Shown: in pieces, positions 9,129 through 17,482 of the stretch | Layout of the letters: each line of letters begins with the position of its first letter | Position numbering within the stretch: position 1 is the first letter of the stretch | Assembly: GCA_019636015.1 (NCBI GenBank) | Contig: JAHBYJ010000001.1 | Span: 2,170,066 to 2,234,065 of the forward strand | From: Parvibaculaceae bacterium | GTDB lineage: Bacteria; Pseudomonadota; Alphaproteobacteria; Parvibaculales; Parvibaculaceae | Length of the DNA: 64,000 bases | Direction: 5' to 3' | Made by a program: the position numbers and the translations under genes | The notes under the pieces: generated by a model | The model's input: only the letters and a program-made list of their open reading frames with translations | Told to the model about the DNA's origin: nothing | Database searches by the model: none

Positions 9129-9221
9129 CGTCATTGCGAGCGCAGCGAAGCAATCCAGGGGCAGCTTGTTCCGTGCTCGCCGCCTCTGGATTGCTTCGTC
9201 GCTACGCTCCTCGCAATGACG
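9129..9221. repeat. Palindromic repeat element before queA
   Basis: Two inverted arms face each other: 9129-9158, beginning CGTCATTGCGAG and ending CAATCCAG, and 9186-9221, beginning CTGGATTGCTTCG and ending CGCAATGACG. The right arm carries a few extra bases. A spacer of 27 bases separates them. Elements of this type (CGTCATTGCGAG...CAATCCAG) recur in many alphaproteobacterial genomes as dispersed palindromes. Folded in RNA it could attenuate transcription from the ppi genes into queA-tgt. Confidence 0.85.
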
Positions 9222-9230
9222 AGCCAGTCT

Positions 9231-9704
9231 TCAGGCCGCGTCCGCCGCGACGCGCATCGAGACGATGCGATCCGGCTCGCGCACGGGCTCACCGCGCTTG
9301 ATCTTGTCCACGGCGTCCATGCCGGAAATCACCTTGCCCCAGACCGTATATTGCCGGTCGAGGAAGGTTGCATCGCCGAACACGATGAAGAACTGGCTGT
9401 CCGCGCTGTTCGGGTCCTGCGTCCGCGCCATCGAGCAGACGCCGCGCACATGCGGTTCGGCGGAAAATTCCGCCGGCAGCTTCTTGCCCGAGCCGCCCGC
9501 GCCTGTGCCCGTCGGATCGCCGCCCTGCGCCATGAAGCCGTCGATGACGCGGTGGAACGCGACGCCATTATAGAAGCCTTCGCGCGCCAGTTCCTTGATC
9601 CGCGCAACATGCTTCGGCGCGAGGTCGGGACGAAGCTCGATCGTGACCGTCCCGTGCGGGATTTCCATGATGAGCGTGTTTTCGGGGTCATTGATATCGG
9701 TCAT
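9231..9704 (-). CDS. Cytoplasmic cyclophilin-type peptidyl-prolyl isomerase
   Basis: A 157-residue cyclophilin that speeds cis-trans isomerisation of proline bonds. Core motifs are FHRVIDGFMAQGGDPTGTG (active-site Arg and Phe), SMARTQDPNSADSQFFI and the beta-barrel ending TVWGKVISGMDAVDKI. There is no signal peptide, so it works in the cytoplasm, unlike the secreted paralogue 18 bases upstream. Start ATG 9704. Paired cytoplasmic and periplasmic cyclophilin genes in this position are common in alphaproteobacteria. Confidence 0.93.
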   Translation of the reverse strand: MTDINDPENTLIMEIPHGTVTIELRPDLAPKHVARIKELAREGFYNGVAFHRVIDGFMAQGGDPTGTGAGGSGKKLPAEFSAEPHVRGVCSMARTQDPNSADSQFFIVFGDATFLDRQYTVWGKVISGMDAVDKIKRGEPVREPDRIVSMRVAADAA

Positions 9705-9722
9705 GTGTCTCTCGATTCCGTT

Positions 9723-10259
9723 TTACTCGGCGTCCGCCGCTACCTGCATCTTGACGATCTTGTCGGGATTGGCCGGCGGTTCGCCCGGCGCGATCATGTC
9801 GACGAATTCCATGCCCTCGGTCACGCGGCCGAACAGGGTGTAGTCCCCGTCGAGGAAGGTGGAGTCATCCGTCACGATGAAGAACTGGCTGTTCGCGCTG
9901 TTCGGCTGGCTCGACCGCGCCATGCCGACCGTGCCGCGAACGAAGCTCACCCGGTTGCTCGCCTCGAGCTTCACATCCGGCTTGAACGAACCGCCCATGC
10001 CCGTGCCCGTCGGGTCGCCCGTCTGCGCCATGAAGCCGGGGATCACGCGATGGAACACGATGCCGTCATAGAAGCCCTCGCGCGAGAGTTCCTTGATGCG
10101 CTGCGCATGCGTCGGCGCGATATCGGGCAGAAGCTCGATGACGACGCGCCCGTCCTTCAGGTCGAGATAGATCGTGTTCTCCGGATCGGCGGCAAGCGCC
10201 GCGCCCGAAAAGCCGGCAAGGGCGAAAAGCGCGATCAGCGCTGCTTTCAGTCCACGCAT
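9723..10259 (-). CDS. Secreted cyclophilin-type peptidyl-prolyl isomerase
   Basis: A 178-residue cyclophilin with an N-terminal signal peptide (MRGLKAALIALFALAGFSG then AALAAD, cleavage after ALA), so it folds proteins in the periplasm. Core motifs FHRVIPGFMAQTGDPTGTG and SMP-type region GMARSSQPNSANSQFFI match the family. The start is ATG 10259, preceded six bases earlier by AAGGAG; that ribosome site lies inside the stop region of coaD, so translation is probably coupled. A TTG five codons upstream is not needed. Confidence 0.93.
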   Translation of the reverse strand: MRGLKAALIALFALAGFSGAALAADPENTIYLDLKDGRVVIELLPDIAPTHAQRIKELSREGFYDGIVFHRVIPGFMAQTGDPTGTGMGGSFKPDVKLEASNRVSFVRGTVGMARSSQPNSANSQFFIVTDDSTFLDGDYTLFGRVTEGMEFVDMIAPGEPPANPDKIVKMQVAADAE

Positions 10260-10270
10260 GTCTGACTCCT

Positions 10271-10786
10271 TCAAGCCTTTTTCTTCTGCTGCGTCGCCAC
10301 GGCGGCGAGCACCTTCTTCTTCACCGACGCCGGAACGAAAGGCGTGATGTCGCCGCCCATGCCCGCAATCTGCCGCACCAGCGTGGACGAGATGAACTGC
10401 GTCTCGGGCGAAGCGGCGAGAAACACCGTCTCGACCTTCGGGTTCATCACCCGGTTCATGCCCACCATCTGCGTCTCGTATTCGAAATCCACCGCCCCGC
10501 GCAATCCGCGAATGATGACATTGGCGCCGAATTCGTCCGCCGCATCCACCACGAGGCCCGAGAACGAAGCGGTCGAGATTTTCGCGCCGAGCTTCTTCGC
10601 CGTCGGCGCCGCTTCCTTCTCGATCAGCGCAAAGCGCTCCTCAAGCGTCAGCAGCGGGACCTTGGTCGCATTGATGCCGATCGCGACGATCAGGTGATCG
10701 ACCAGCCGGAGCGACCGGCGGATCACATCGATATGCCCGTTCGTCATCGGGTCGAACGTGCCGGGATAGAGGCCGATCCGCGCCAT
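10271..10786 (-). CDS. coaD: Phosphopantetheine adenylyltransferase CoaD
   Basis: A 171-residue nucleotidyltransferase that joins AMP to 4'-phosphopantetheine, the penultimate step of coenzyme A synthesis. It opens MARIGLYPGTFDPMTNGHID, with the TxGH nucleotide-binding motif, and has IIRGLRGAVDFEYE and the C-terminal SSTLVRQIA typical of CoaD. Start ATG 10786, nine bases after the gyrA stop, so gyrA and coaD share a transcript. The Lys-rich tail is ordinary. Confidence 0.95.
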   Translation of the reverse strand: MARIGLYPGTFDPMTNGHIDVIRRSLRLVDHLIVAIGINATKVPLLTLEERFALIEKEAAPTAKKLGAKISTASFSGLVVDAADEFGANVIIRGLRGAVDFEYETQMVGMNRVMNPKVETVFLAASPETQFISSTLVRQIAGMGGDITPFVPASVKKKVLAAVATQQKKKA

Positions 10787-10795
10787 GCCGTTCTC

Positions 10796-13636
10796 CTATT
10801 CCTCGTCCGACCCGGTTTCTTCCACGCGCTCGACAGAGACCACGCGCTCGCCCGGATCGGTCCGGAACACGGTCACGCCCTGCGTGCCGCGCGCCTGGAT
10901 CGAGATGTCGTTCACCGGGCAGCGGATGAGCTGGCCTGCATCCGTCACCAGCATGATCTGGTCGTCATCCTCCACCGGGAACGAGGCGACGAGCCTGCCG
11001 TTCCGCTCGGTGATGTCCATGGCAATCACGCCCTTGCCGCCGCGTCCCTTCGCAGGATAGCGATAGGAGGAGGAGCGCCGCCCGAAGCCGCGCTCCGTCA
11101 CGGCCAGCACGAACTGCTCCTTCGCGCCGAGTTCGGCATAGCGCTCCGGCGAAAGCGTCAGCTCTTCCGATGGCGCGTCGTCGGCATCCTCGTCGTCCGT
11201 CTTCGACGGGCCTTCCTCGGCCTCCGCCTCGCCGGACATGGCCCGGCGCATCGCGGCCGCCTGCTTGAGATACGCCTCGCGCTCCGCGCTCGTCACCTCG
11301 ACATGGCGCAGGATCGACATGGCGATCACGGCATCGCCCGTATCGAGCTTGATGCCGCGCACGCCGGTCGAGGTGCGTCCCGCAAACACGCGCACATCCG
11401 CTACTGCGAAGCGCGCCGAGCGCCCGCCCGCGGCGGTGAGCAGCACATCGTCATCCTCGGTGCAGATCTGCACACCGATGATGGAGTCGTCCGCATCGTC
11501 GCCCTCGAACTTCATGGCGATCTTGCCGTTGCGGTTGATCTGCACGAAATCCGAGAGCTTGTTCCGCCGGACGCCACCATTCCGCGTCGCGAACATGACA
11601 TGCAGGCTGTCCCAGCTCGCCTCGTCCTCCGGCATCGGCATCACGGTGGTGATGGTCTCGCCCTGCTTCAGCGGCAGGATGTTGATCATCGCCTTGCCGC
11701 GCGCCTGCGGCGTCGATTGCGGCAGGCGCCACACCTTCAGCTTGTAGACCATGCCGGTCGACGAGAAGAACAGCACCGGCGTATGCGTATTGGCCACGAA
11801 AAGCCGGGTGACGAAATCCTCTTCCTTGGTCGACATGCCGGAGCGGCCCTTGCCGCCGCGCCGCTGCGCCCGGTAGGTCGAAAGCGGCACCCGCTTGATA
11901 TAGCCGTGATGGCTGACGGTGACGACCATGTCCTCGCGCTGGATGAGGTCCTCATCCTCGAACTCGTCGCCCGCATCCGCAAGCTCCGTCCGGCGTGGCG
12001 TCGCGAACTCGGCTTTGATGGCCGCAAGTTCCGTCCGCATGATGCCGAGCACGCGCTCGCGCGAGCGCAGGATGTCGAGATAGTCGGAAATCTTCTCGCC
12101 CAGCCCCTTCAGCTCGTCGCCGATTTCGTCGCGGCCGAGCGCGGTCAGCCGCTGCAGGCGGAGGTCGAGGATTGCCCTCGCCTGCTCTTCCGACATACGG
12201 ATCGTGCCGTCTTCCGACAGCCGGTGCCGCGGATCGTCGATCAGCGCGATCAGCGGCGCGATATCGGTCGCCGGCCAGTCGCGCGCCATCAGGGACTCCC
12301 GCGCCGTCGCCGGGTCCGGCGCCGTGCGGATGAGCTTGATCACCTCGTCGATATTCGCGACTGCAATGGCAAGGCCGACCAGCACATGCGCCCGGTCGCG
12401 CGCCTTGGCGAGTTCGAACTTCGTCCGCCGCGAGATCACTTCCTCGCGGAAGCGCACGAAGATCTCGAGGAACTGCTTGAGGTTCATCAGCTCCGGCCGC
12501 CCGTGGTCGAGCGCCAGCATGTTCGCGCCGAAGCTCTGCTGCAGCGGCGAGAAACGATAGAGCTGGTTCAGCACCACATCGGGCACCGCATCGCGCTTCA
12601 GCTCCACCACCACGCGCATGCCGTTGCGGTCGGATTCGTCGCGCAGGTCGGAAATGCCCTCGATGCGCTTCTCGCGCACGAGTTCCGCGATCTTCTCCAC
12701 CATTGAGGCCTTGTTCACCTGATAGGGAATCTCGGTGATGACGATGGCCTGGCGGTCCTTGCGTATGTCCTCGATCTCGACGCGCCCGCGCACCACGATC
12801 GAGCCGCGCCCGAGATGATAGGCCGAGCGCGCGCCCTGCCGCCCCAGCATGATGCCGCCGGTCGGAAAGTCCGGCGCCGGCACATGCTCGATCAGCTCGT
12901 CGATGGTGATCGCCGGATTGTCGATCAGTGCGATACAGGCGTCGATCACCTCGCCGAGATTATGCGGCGGGATATTCGTCGCCATGCCGACGGCAATGCC
13001 GTTCGCTCCGTTGACCAGCAGGTTCGGCAGTTCCGCCGGCAGCACGACAGGCTCCCTCTCGGTGCCGTCGTAATTGTCCTTGAAGTCGATCGTGTTCTTG
13101 TCGATGTCGTTCAGCAGCGCATGCGCCGCCTTCGCCATGCGCACTTCCGTGTAACGCATCGCGGCGGGCGGGTCGCCGTCCACCGAGCCGAAATTGCCCT
13201 GCCCGTCCAGCAGCGGCAGGCGCATGGAGAAGTCCTGCGCCATGCGCACCAGCGCGTCATAGATCGACTGGTCGCCATGCGGGTGATATTTACCGATCAC
13301 ATCGCCGACCACGCGGGCCGACTTGCGATAGGGCTTGTTCCAGTCGTAGCCGTTCTCGTTCATCGAGAAGAGGATGCGGCGGTGAACGGGCTTCAGCCCG
13401 TCCCGCGCATCGGGCAGCGCGCGGCTCACGATCACGCTCATCGCGTAATCGAGATAGGACGAACGCATCTCCTCTTCGATGGAAATGGGGGCGACGTCGC
13501 GCTCCGGCGGCGGCCCGTCCGAAGACGAGCCGGCAGGCGGCTTTCCGCCGCCCGAACCGTTCACATCATCCACGCCGGTATCGTCGCCCGGGGCCGGCTC
13601 ATCACCCGGAATGTCGCTGTCTTGAGTATCGGACAA
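10796..13636 (-). CDS. gyrA: DNA gyrase subunit A
   Basis: A type II topoisomerase subunit (946 residues from the chosen start) that introduces negative supercoils with GyrB. Motifs: [20 protein letters not shown] at the N-terminal core, the active Tyr162 in AMRYTE, and the GyrA box QRRGGKG that starts the DNA-wrapping C-terminal domain. The quinolone region reads [10 protein letters not shown], with Gln at the position of E. coli Ser83. An acidic insertion (GEAEAEEG to DADDAPSEE) sits in the C-terminal beta-pinwheel, and an acidic Gly/Pro-rich tail of about 45 residues precedes the core. No ATG is available; I chose TTG 13636 because a promoter at 13759-13787 would start RNA downstream of the other candidate, TTG 13762. 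Confidence 0.95.
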   Translation of the reverse strand: MSDTQDSDIPGDEPAPGDDTGVDDVNGSGGGKPPAGSSSDGPPPERDVAPISIEEEMRSSYLDYAMSVIVSRALPDARDGLKPVHRRILFSMNENGYDWNKPYRKSARVVGDVIGKYHPHGDQSIYDALVRMAQDFSMRLPLLDGQGNFGSVDGDPPAAMRYTEVRMAKAAHALLNDIDKNTIDFKDNYDGTEREPVVLPAELPNLLVNGANGIAVGMATNIPPHNLGEVIDACIALIDNPAITIDELIEHVPAPDFPTGGIMLGRQGARSAYHLGRGSIVVRGRVEIEDIRKDRQAIVITEIPYQVNKASMVEKIAELVREKRIEGISDLRDESDRNGMRVVVELKRDAVPDVVLNQLYRFSPLQQSFGANMLALDHGRPELMNLKQFLEIFVRFREEVISRRTKFELAKARDRAHVLVGLAIAVANIDEVIKLIRTAPDPATARESLMARDWPATDIAPLIALIDDPRHRLSEDGTIRMSEEQARAILDLRLQRLTALGRDEIGDELKGLGEKISDYLDILRSRERVLGIMRTELAAIKAEFATPRRTELADAGDEFEDEDLIQREDMVVTVSHHGYIKRVPLSTYRAQRRGGKGRSGMSTKEEDFVTRLFVANTHTPVLFFSSTGMVYKLKVWRLPQSTPQARGKAMINILPLKQGETITTVMPMPEDEASWDSLHVMFATRNGGVRRNKLSDFVQINRNGKIAMKFEGDDADDSIIGVQICTEDDDVLLTAAGGRSARFAVADVRVFAGRTSTGVRGIKLDTGDAVIAMSILRHVEVTSAEREAYLKQAAAMRRAMSGEAEAEEGPSKTDDEDADDAPSEELTLSPERYAELGAKEQFVLAVTERGFGRRSSSYRYPAKGRGGKGVIAMDITERNGRLVASFPVEDDDQIMLVTDAGQLIRCPVNDISIQARGTQGVTVFRTDPGERVVSVERVEETGSDEE

Positions 13637-13758
13637 GTGTTTTTCTGACGCTGTGGGAGGCGGCGGCGGCGGAAGAAACCCGGCCTCGCGGAGCCCCCTG
13701 AAGGAACGAAAAAGAGGCCATCCGGCTTCCGCCGAATCCCTCTCGTTTACTGCCTGAA

Positions 13759-13787
13759 ACAATATCAGTTCCGGCCCGTCACGGCAA
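13759..13787 (-). promoter_or_regulatory. Candidate gyrA promoter
   Basis: On the minus strand TTGCCG (13787-13782) and TATTGT (13764-13759) are 17 bases apart, a good housekeeping-type promoter. Transcription would begin near 13752, leaving a leader of about 115 bases before the TTG at 13636. It would drive the gyrA-coaD-ppi-ppi block. Confidence 0.5.
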
Positions 13788-13860
13788 CTTCAAACACGCG
13801 CGGGAACGCGCCGTAACACACTGAAATAAAAAGGAAAATTGCGCCTCGCCGCCAGCCCCG

Positions 13861-14730
13861 TCAGGCACCCCGCGGTTCCACCCGGAAGAGCACTGCGGTG
13901 GCATCGTCATGGCGCTTGAAACGCGGCCAGTGGAGGCAGTCGGGATCCTCCACCGCCTCGATCTGGCGCACCTCCGCGACAAGCGTTCTGAGCCCGCCAA
14001 GCGCCGCCCGCCGCACAAGCGTCGCCGGGTCGACGCGGTGATAGTCGAAAGCCAGCGAGCCGAAACCGTCGCTGAACAGAAGCCCCGTCACCGGACCGGT
14101 AAGCGCAATCTCCGCGCGCCGCACATGCGCCGCTGCGGTCGCATCGATGCCCAGGATCCAGTAACCGTCATCGCTGTTCTGCCGCCGCCTGTTCGCGCGC
14201 AGATACTCCAGGATCGCCGCATTCTCGAACATCCGCTCGCCGGGCCGGAGCGCCGCGATCAGCGCCGCCGTGCGGCTCACGGCGCGCGCCTCGCGCGAGA
14301 CATGCGCAGCGCCATGAACGCTCGCCTCCCCGCTTCCATCGGGCAGCAGGATCAATCCGCAATCGGCATAGTTCGCAAAGGAGATTTTTGTCTCGCCGGC
14401 ATGGATCAGCGCCATCGCCGCGCTCGGCCATTCATGCCGTCCGTTCGGTGCGCGCAGGCGCTCCCGCTCGAAGCGCGCGGCGAGTGTCTCGATGGTAAGG
14501 TGCACCAGTCCCTGAAGATCGGCGCCATGGCGCCCCGCATGGGCCGCGAACAGCGCGCTCGCCTCCCGCGCCAGCCAATGCGCGCCCGTCTCGCTCCCGA
14601 TCAGCGGCCCGTCGGCCACATCCGTCGCCCCGTCGATCACCCAGGCATGCGCACCGGCAAAGCCGAACGCATCCTCATTCGGCTTGCCCGGATCGCCGGG
14701 ATCGGTGAGCGTTTCGAGAATGCGGAGCAA
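13861..14730 (-). CDS. PP2C-like serine/threonine phosphatase
   Basis: A 289-residue protein with the PP2C metal-binding motifs in order: KPNEDAF near residue 17, WVIDGATDV near 31, ADCGLILL near 121, LFSDGF near 220 and KRHDDATAVLF near the end. These acidic residues normally bind two manganese ions and the enzyme removes phosphate from Ser/Thr. No signal peptide or extra domain. The start appears to be TTG 14730, preceded by GGTGA in the end of the upstream DUF2269 gene, four bases away, so it is probably coupled to it. No ATG fits. Substrate unknown; no partner kinase in the window. Confidence 0.78.
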   Translation of the reverse strand: MLRILETLTDPGDPGKPNEDAFGFAGAHAWVIDGATDVADGPLIGSETGAHWLAREASALFAAHAGRHGADLQGLVHLTIETLAARFERERLRAPNGRHEWPSAAMALIHAGETKISFANYADCGLILLPDGSGEASVHGAAHVSREARAVSRTAALIAALRPGERMFENAAILEYLRANRRRQNSDDGYWILGIDATAAAHVRRAEIALTGPVTGLLFSDGFGSLAFDYHRVDPATLVRRAALGGLRTLVAEVRQIEAVEDPDCLHWPRFKRHDDATAVLFRVEPRGA

Positions 14731-14734
14731 ATCG

Positions 14735-15208
14735 TCACCAGAGAACCGGTTTCGCGATCATCAGATAGAAGATGGCAAGCACCGAAATGAACGCAGGCCA
14801 TCCGCACCAGAACCAGACCCGCATGAAGTGGCGATAACGTGGCGATAGCGGCGCGCCCGAAAGAAGAGCGTCCTGCGCCATCTTGCCGATTTCAGATTGC
14901 AGCCAGACGACAGGCAGCCAGAACATGCCGACGATCAGATAAAGGCAGATGCTCGCGACTATCCAGCTCTCGGCAAGGCTGTAGCCGGTCAGATAGACCA
15001 TGCCGAGCCCCGTCACGGGTTGCATGACGACCGCCGTCGCCGTGAATAGAAAGTCGGCGATCACGACGATCCGCGCCGTACCGGCAATCAGCGCAATATC
15101 GCCCCGCTTGTCCGCCATGAACATGAAGAAAGCGATGCCAAGCCCTGTCCCGAAAAGAACGGCAGCGCCCAGAATGTGAAGCAGCTTCAGAAACAGAAAG
15201 AAGTCCAT
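14735..15208 (-). CDS. DUF2269 family integral membrane protein
   Basis: A 157-residue protein with four hydrophobic segments, opening MDFFLFLKLLHILGAAVLFG with a His in the first span, then PVTGLGMVYLTGYS and FWLPVVWLQ, features of the DUF2269 family. Its start codon overlaps the stop of the SDR/DoxX gene by one base (TGATG), so the two are translated together. Pairing of a DUF2269 protein with an SDR/DoxX fusion is seen in other proteobacteria and suggests a membrane redox unit, but no function is established. It ends four bases before the phosphatase gene. Confidence 0.82.
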   Translation of the reverse strand: MDFFLFLKLLHILGAAVLFGTGLGIAFFMFMADKRGDIALIAGTARIVVIADFLFTATAVVMQPVTGLGMVYLTGYSLAESWIVASICLYLIVGMFWLPVVWLQSEIGKMAQDALLSGAPLSPRYRHFMRVWFWCGWPAFISVLAIFYLMIAKPVLW

Positions 15209-16512
15209 CAGCGCCGCTCCGCCCAGGCCATGACGACGAGCGTTGCAAAGATGAGAGGAACGGCTTTCATCAGCGGCCCGAACGGGTCGAGCCACATCGC
15301 CGGCAGCCAGATGCTGAGCACCACAAGATAGGCAAGCGTCAGCGCAATCTGCAGCGAGCCGAAGAGGCGCACCTGCCATCCCGCGAGAAATGGAAGGCCG
15401 AGCGCGACATCGGCGATACCGGCACTCGTTACGAGAAGCCGCGATCCCTGTTCGCCAAGTCCAGTCGCCCCAACGAAACTCGCCGCAACGAGATTGACCG
15501 ATGGCAGTAACGAAATGACGCCGGTCGCAAGCCAGAACAGGCCGATCGTGACACGAAGAAGCGCAACCGCCATTGCGCTTCGGGCGTGAAGACGGTCCTG
15601 CAGCGTTGACGGACTGTCTGCCAGTGCCACGTCCATCGGCCGCGGCACGATACCCGTCGCTGCAACGGCGGCATCGCAATTTGCCGTATTGCCAAGTTCC
15701 ATCTGGCGCAGTGACGAACTCCGAAATGCGGTCGGCAATCCGAACCAGCCCGCCACATCGCCAAGCAGAAGCATCGGCTTTGCGAGCCAGGCCGGAATAT
15801 TCAGCACGCGCGCCTCGGGAAAGCCGAGCCACCGCCGTATAAGAAGAGCAATCTCTCGCGTGGTCTTCGGCGCCGGCCCGGTAATGGCGATCTCGATACG
15901 CGACGGCGCATCCGGCTCCACCAGCCGCACGACCGATGCCACGAGATCGTCCATGAAAACAGGTTGGAACGCGTGGCGCCCGCCATCTACAAGCGGCACG
16001 ACGCCGGGCAGTCCCGCTAGCGAGCGAAGCAATGTCGTTCCGCCAAAGCTGCCCCGCCCATAAACAAGCGAGGGCTTCATAACGACCCAGTCGATATCGA
16101 GGGATTTTAGGAAATCGTCGCCAACGCTCTTGCTGGCGGAATAGTCGGTGCCGGCCCCGCCTTCCGCTCCGAGCGCGGAGATCTGCACGATGCGGCGAAC
16201 TCCCGCTTTCCGCGCCGCACTAAAGAGTGCGACGGGACCGGCGACATGCGCCTTCTGATGCGTATCCCGCACGGTCGGCTGCAAGATACCAACGCAATTG
16301 ACGACCGCATGCACACCGGCAAGCCGCGGCAGCCAGACGGCCTCATCGGTATCCTTGTTGAAATCGCAGAACTGCCATTCAAATCCGGGCAGCAATCGTC
16401 GGCCGAGTGCGAGGTCGCGCCCGCAGGCGACAACCTCATGCCCGGCCCGTGCAAGCCCCACCGCGATGTGCTGCCCGATGAAGCCATAGGCTCCCGTGAC
16501 CAGCACCCGCAT
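15208..16512 (-). CDS. NAD(P)-binding SDR protein fused to a DoxX-like membrane domain
   Basis: A 434-residue two-part protein. Residues 1-290 are an atypical extended SDR (NDUFA9-like): MRVLVTGAYGFIGQHIAVGL carries GxxGxxG, followed by VNCVGILQP, SASK and MKPSLVYGRG. Residues about 315-434 hold four hydrophobic spans resembling a DoxX-like domain (MAVALLRVTIGLFWLATG through WLPAMWLDPFGPLMKAVPL). The nucleotide-binding half would face the cytoplasm. It follows ssb by 12 bases and is translationally coupled to the DUF2269 gene. The substrate is unknown. Confidence 0.82.
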   Translation of the reverse strand: MRVLVTGAYGFIGQHIAVGLARAGHEVVACGRDLALGRRLLPGFEWQFCDFNKDTDEAVWLPRLAGVHAVVNCVGILQPTVRDTHQKAHVAGPVALFSAARKAGVRRIVQISALGAEGGAGTDYSASKSVGDDFLKSLDIDWVVMKPSLVYGRGSFGGTTLLRSLAGLPGVVPLVDGGRHAFQPVFMDDLVASVVRLVEPDAPSRIEIAITGPAPKTTREIALLIRRWLGFPEARVLNIPAWLAKPMLLLGDVAGWFGLPTAFRSSSLRQMELGNTANCDAAVAATGIVPRPMDVALADSPSTLQDRLHARSAMAVALLRVTIGLFWLATGVISLLPSVNLVAASFVGATGLGEQGSRLLVTSAGIADVALGLPFLAGWQVRLFGSLQIALTLAYLVVLSIWLPAMWLDPFGPLMKAVPLIFATLVVMAWAERR

Positions 16513-16524
16513 GCCGCATCACCC

Positions 16525-17001
16525 TCAGAACGGAATTTCGTCGTCGAGGTCTTGCGAGAAATTGCCCCGGCCACCGCCGCCGCCCGATGAGCTGCTGCCG
16601 TAATCGTCCGAGCCGCCATAATCGCCGCCGCCGCCCGAGCCGCCGCCGGAGCGGCCGTCCAGCATGGTCAGCGTCGAGTTGAAGCCCTGCAGCACGACTT
16701 CCGTCGAATAGCGCTCCTGGCCGGACTGGTCGGTCCATTTGCGGGTTTGCAGCGCGCCCTCGATATAGACCTTCGAGCCCTTCTTCACATATTGCTCGAT
16801 GACCTTGCAGAGCCCTTCATTGAACACGACGACGCGGTGCCACTCGGTCTTCTCCTTCCGCTCGCCCGTATTCTTGTCGCGCCAGCTTTCGGACGTCGCG
16901 ATGCGCAGATTGGCGATCGGCCGGCCGTCCTGCGTACGGCGGATTTCCGGATCGGCGCCCAGATTGCCCACCAGGATCACCTTGTTGACGCTGCCTGCCA
17001 T
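16525..17001 (-). CDS. ssb: Single-stranded DNA-binding protein
   Basis: A 158-residue SSB. The OB fold occupies residues 3-110 ([20 protein letters not shown], then [10 protein letters not shown] and YVEGAL-like [13 protein letters not shown]), followed by a Gly/Ser-rich disordered linker and the acidic tip DLDDEIPF, which docks repair and replication partners. The start is ATG 17001; the open frame upstream has no ribosome site. ssb beside uvrA is a long-conserved arrangement. A LexA-type operator lies beyond the small gene at 17096-17335, some 370 bases upstream. Confidence 0.96.
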   Translation of the reverse strand: MAGSVNKVILVGNLGADPEIRRTQDGRPIANLRIATSESWRDKNTGERKEKTEWHRVVVFNEGLCKVIEQYVKKGSKVYIEGALQTRKWTDQSGQERYSTEVVLQGFNSTLTMLDGRSGGGSGGGGDYGGSDDYGSSSSGGGGGRGNFSQDLDDEIPF

Positions 17002-17095
17002 GTTCGTCTCGCCTCGCGCTGGAATTGTCTCTCTGCGCCGGACCCTAGCCGCCACTGCGGCCCCAGGCCAGCACTCTGCCTAAAAAACCTGTGGA

Positions 17096-17335
17096 TCAAA
17101 CGACAAGGGGAATGGCGGCGAGCAACAGTGCCACTGCACCGGCCAACATTCCGCCGAAAATAATCGTCTGACGCGTCATCGCCAGATCGAGCGCAACGCG
17201 CAAATCTTCCTTCGTCACCAGATCGGCAATGATCATGTCGCGGGCAAGCCTCGCATGCTCGTCGGAGAGCTGTTTCGACGCCCCGGCGGCCTGAAGCCGC
17301 TCGGAATAGCCGAGCGTATCAAAACTCAACCCCAT
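17096..17335 (-). CDS. DUF1640-like small membrane protein
   Basis: A 79-residue protein that opens [18 protein letters not shown], then a helical stretch with conserved-looking [18 protein letters not shown], and ends in one membrane span (about residues 57-79). This layout matches short DUF1640/CCDC90-like proteins, which share F-D-T-L near the start and a C-terminal span. Start ATG 17335. The start lies 31 bases from the LexA-type operator at 17367-17381, so it may be SOS-controlled together with uvrA. Function unknown; relatives are small coiled-coil membrane proteins. Confidence 0.68.
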   Translation of the reverse strand: MGLSFDTLGYSERLQAAGASKQLSDEHARLARDMIIADLVTKEDLRVALDLAMTRQTIIFGGMLAGAVALLLAAIPLVV

Positions 17336-17350
17336 TTGCGCCCCTGCCCC

Positions 17351-17381
17351 TTGAAACCGGCAAATTGTTCTCTATATGTTC
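17351..17381 (+). promoter_or_regulatory. uvrA promoter overlapped by a LexA (SOS) operator
   Basis: The operator GTTCTCTATATGTTC at 17367-17381 is an exact GTTC-N7-GTTC, the LexA box of alphaproteobacteria. It covers the -10 TATATG (17373-17378) of a promoter whose -35 TTGAAA is at 17351-17356, 16 bases upstream. LexA binding would block transcription of uvrA until DNA damage. Another GTTC follows at 17386-17389. Confidence 0.8.
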
Positions 17382-17482
17382 TCACGTTCGGCAAAATGGG
17401 GCAAGATGATTTTGAGGCATCCGATTCTTTTCCGCATCCGTAACTTTCCCGGCCTTGAAGCGGAAGCCGCCGCCCTACATAC

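Noticed and set aside
10694..12706. A 670-codon open frame on the plus strand opposite gyrA
   Set aside because: High GC content keeps antisense frames open; protein is Arg/His-rich, has no family match and gyrA fully explains the DNA.
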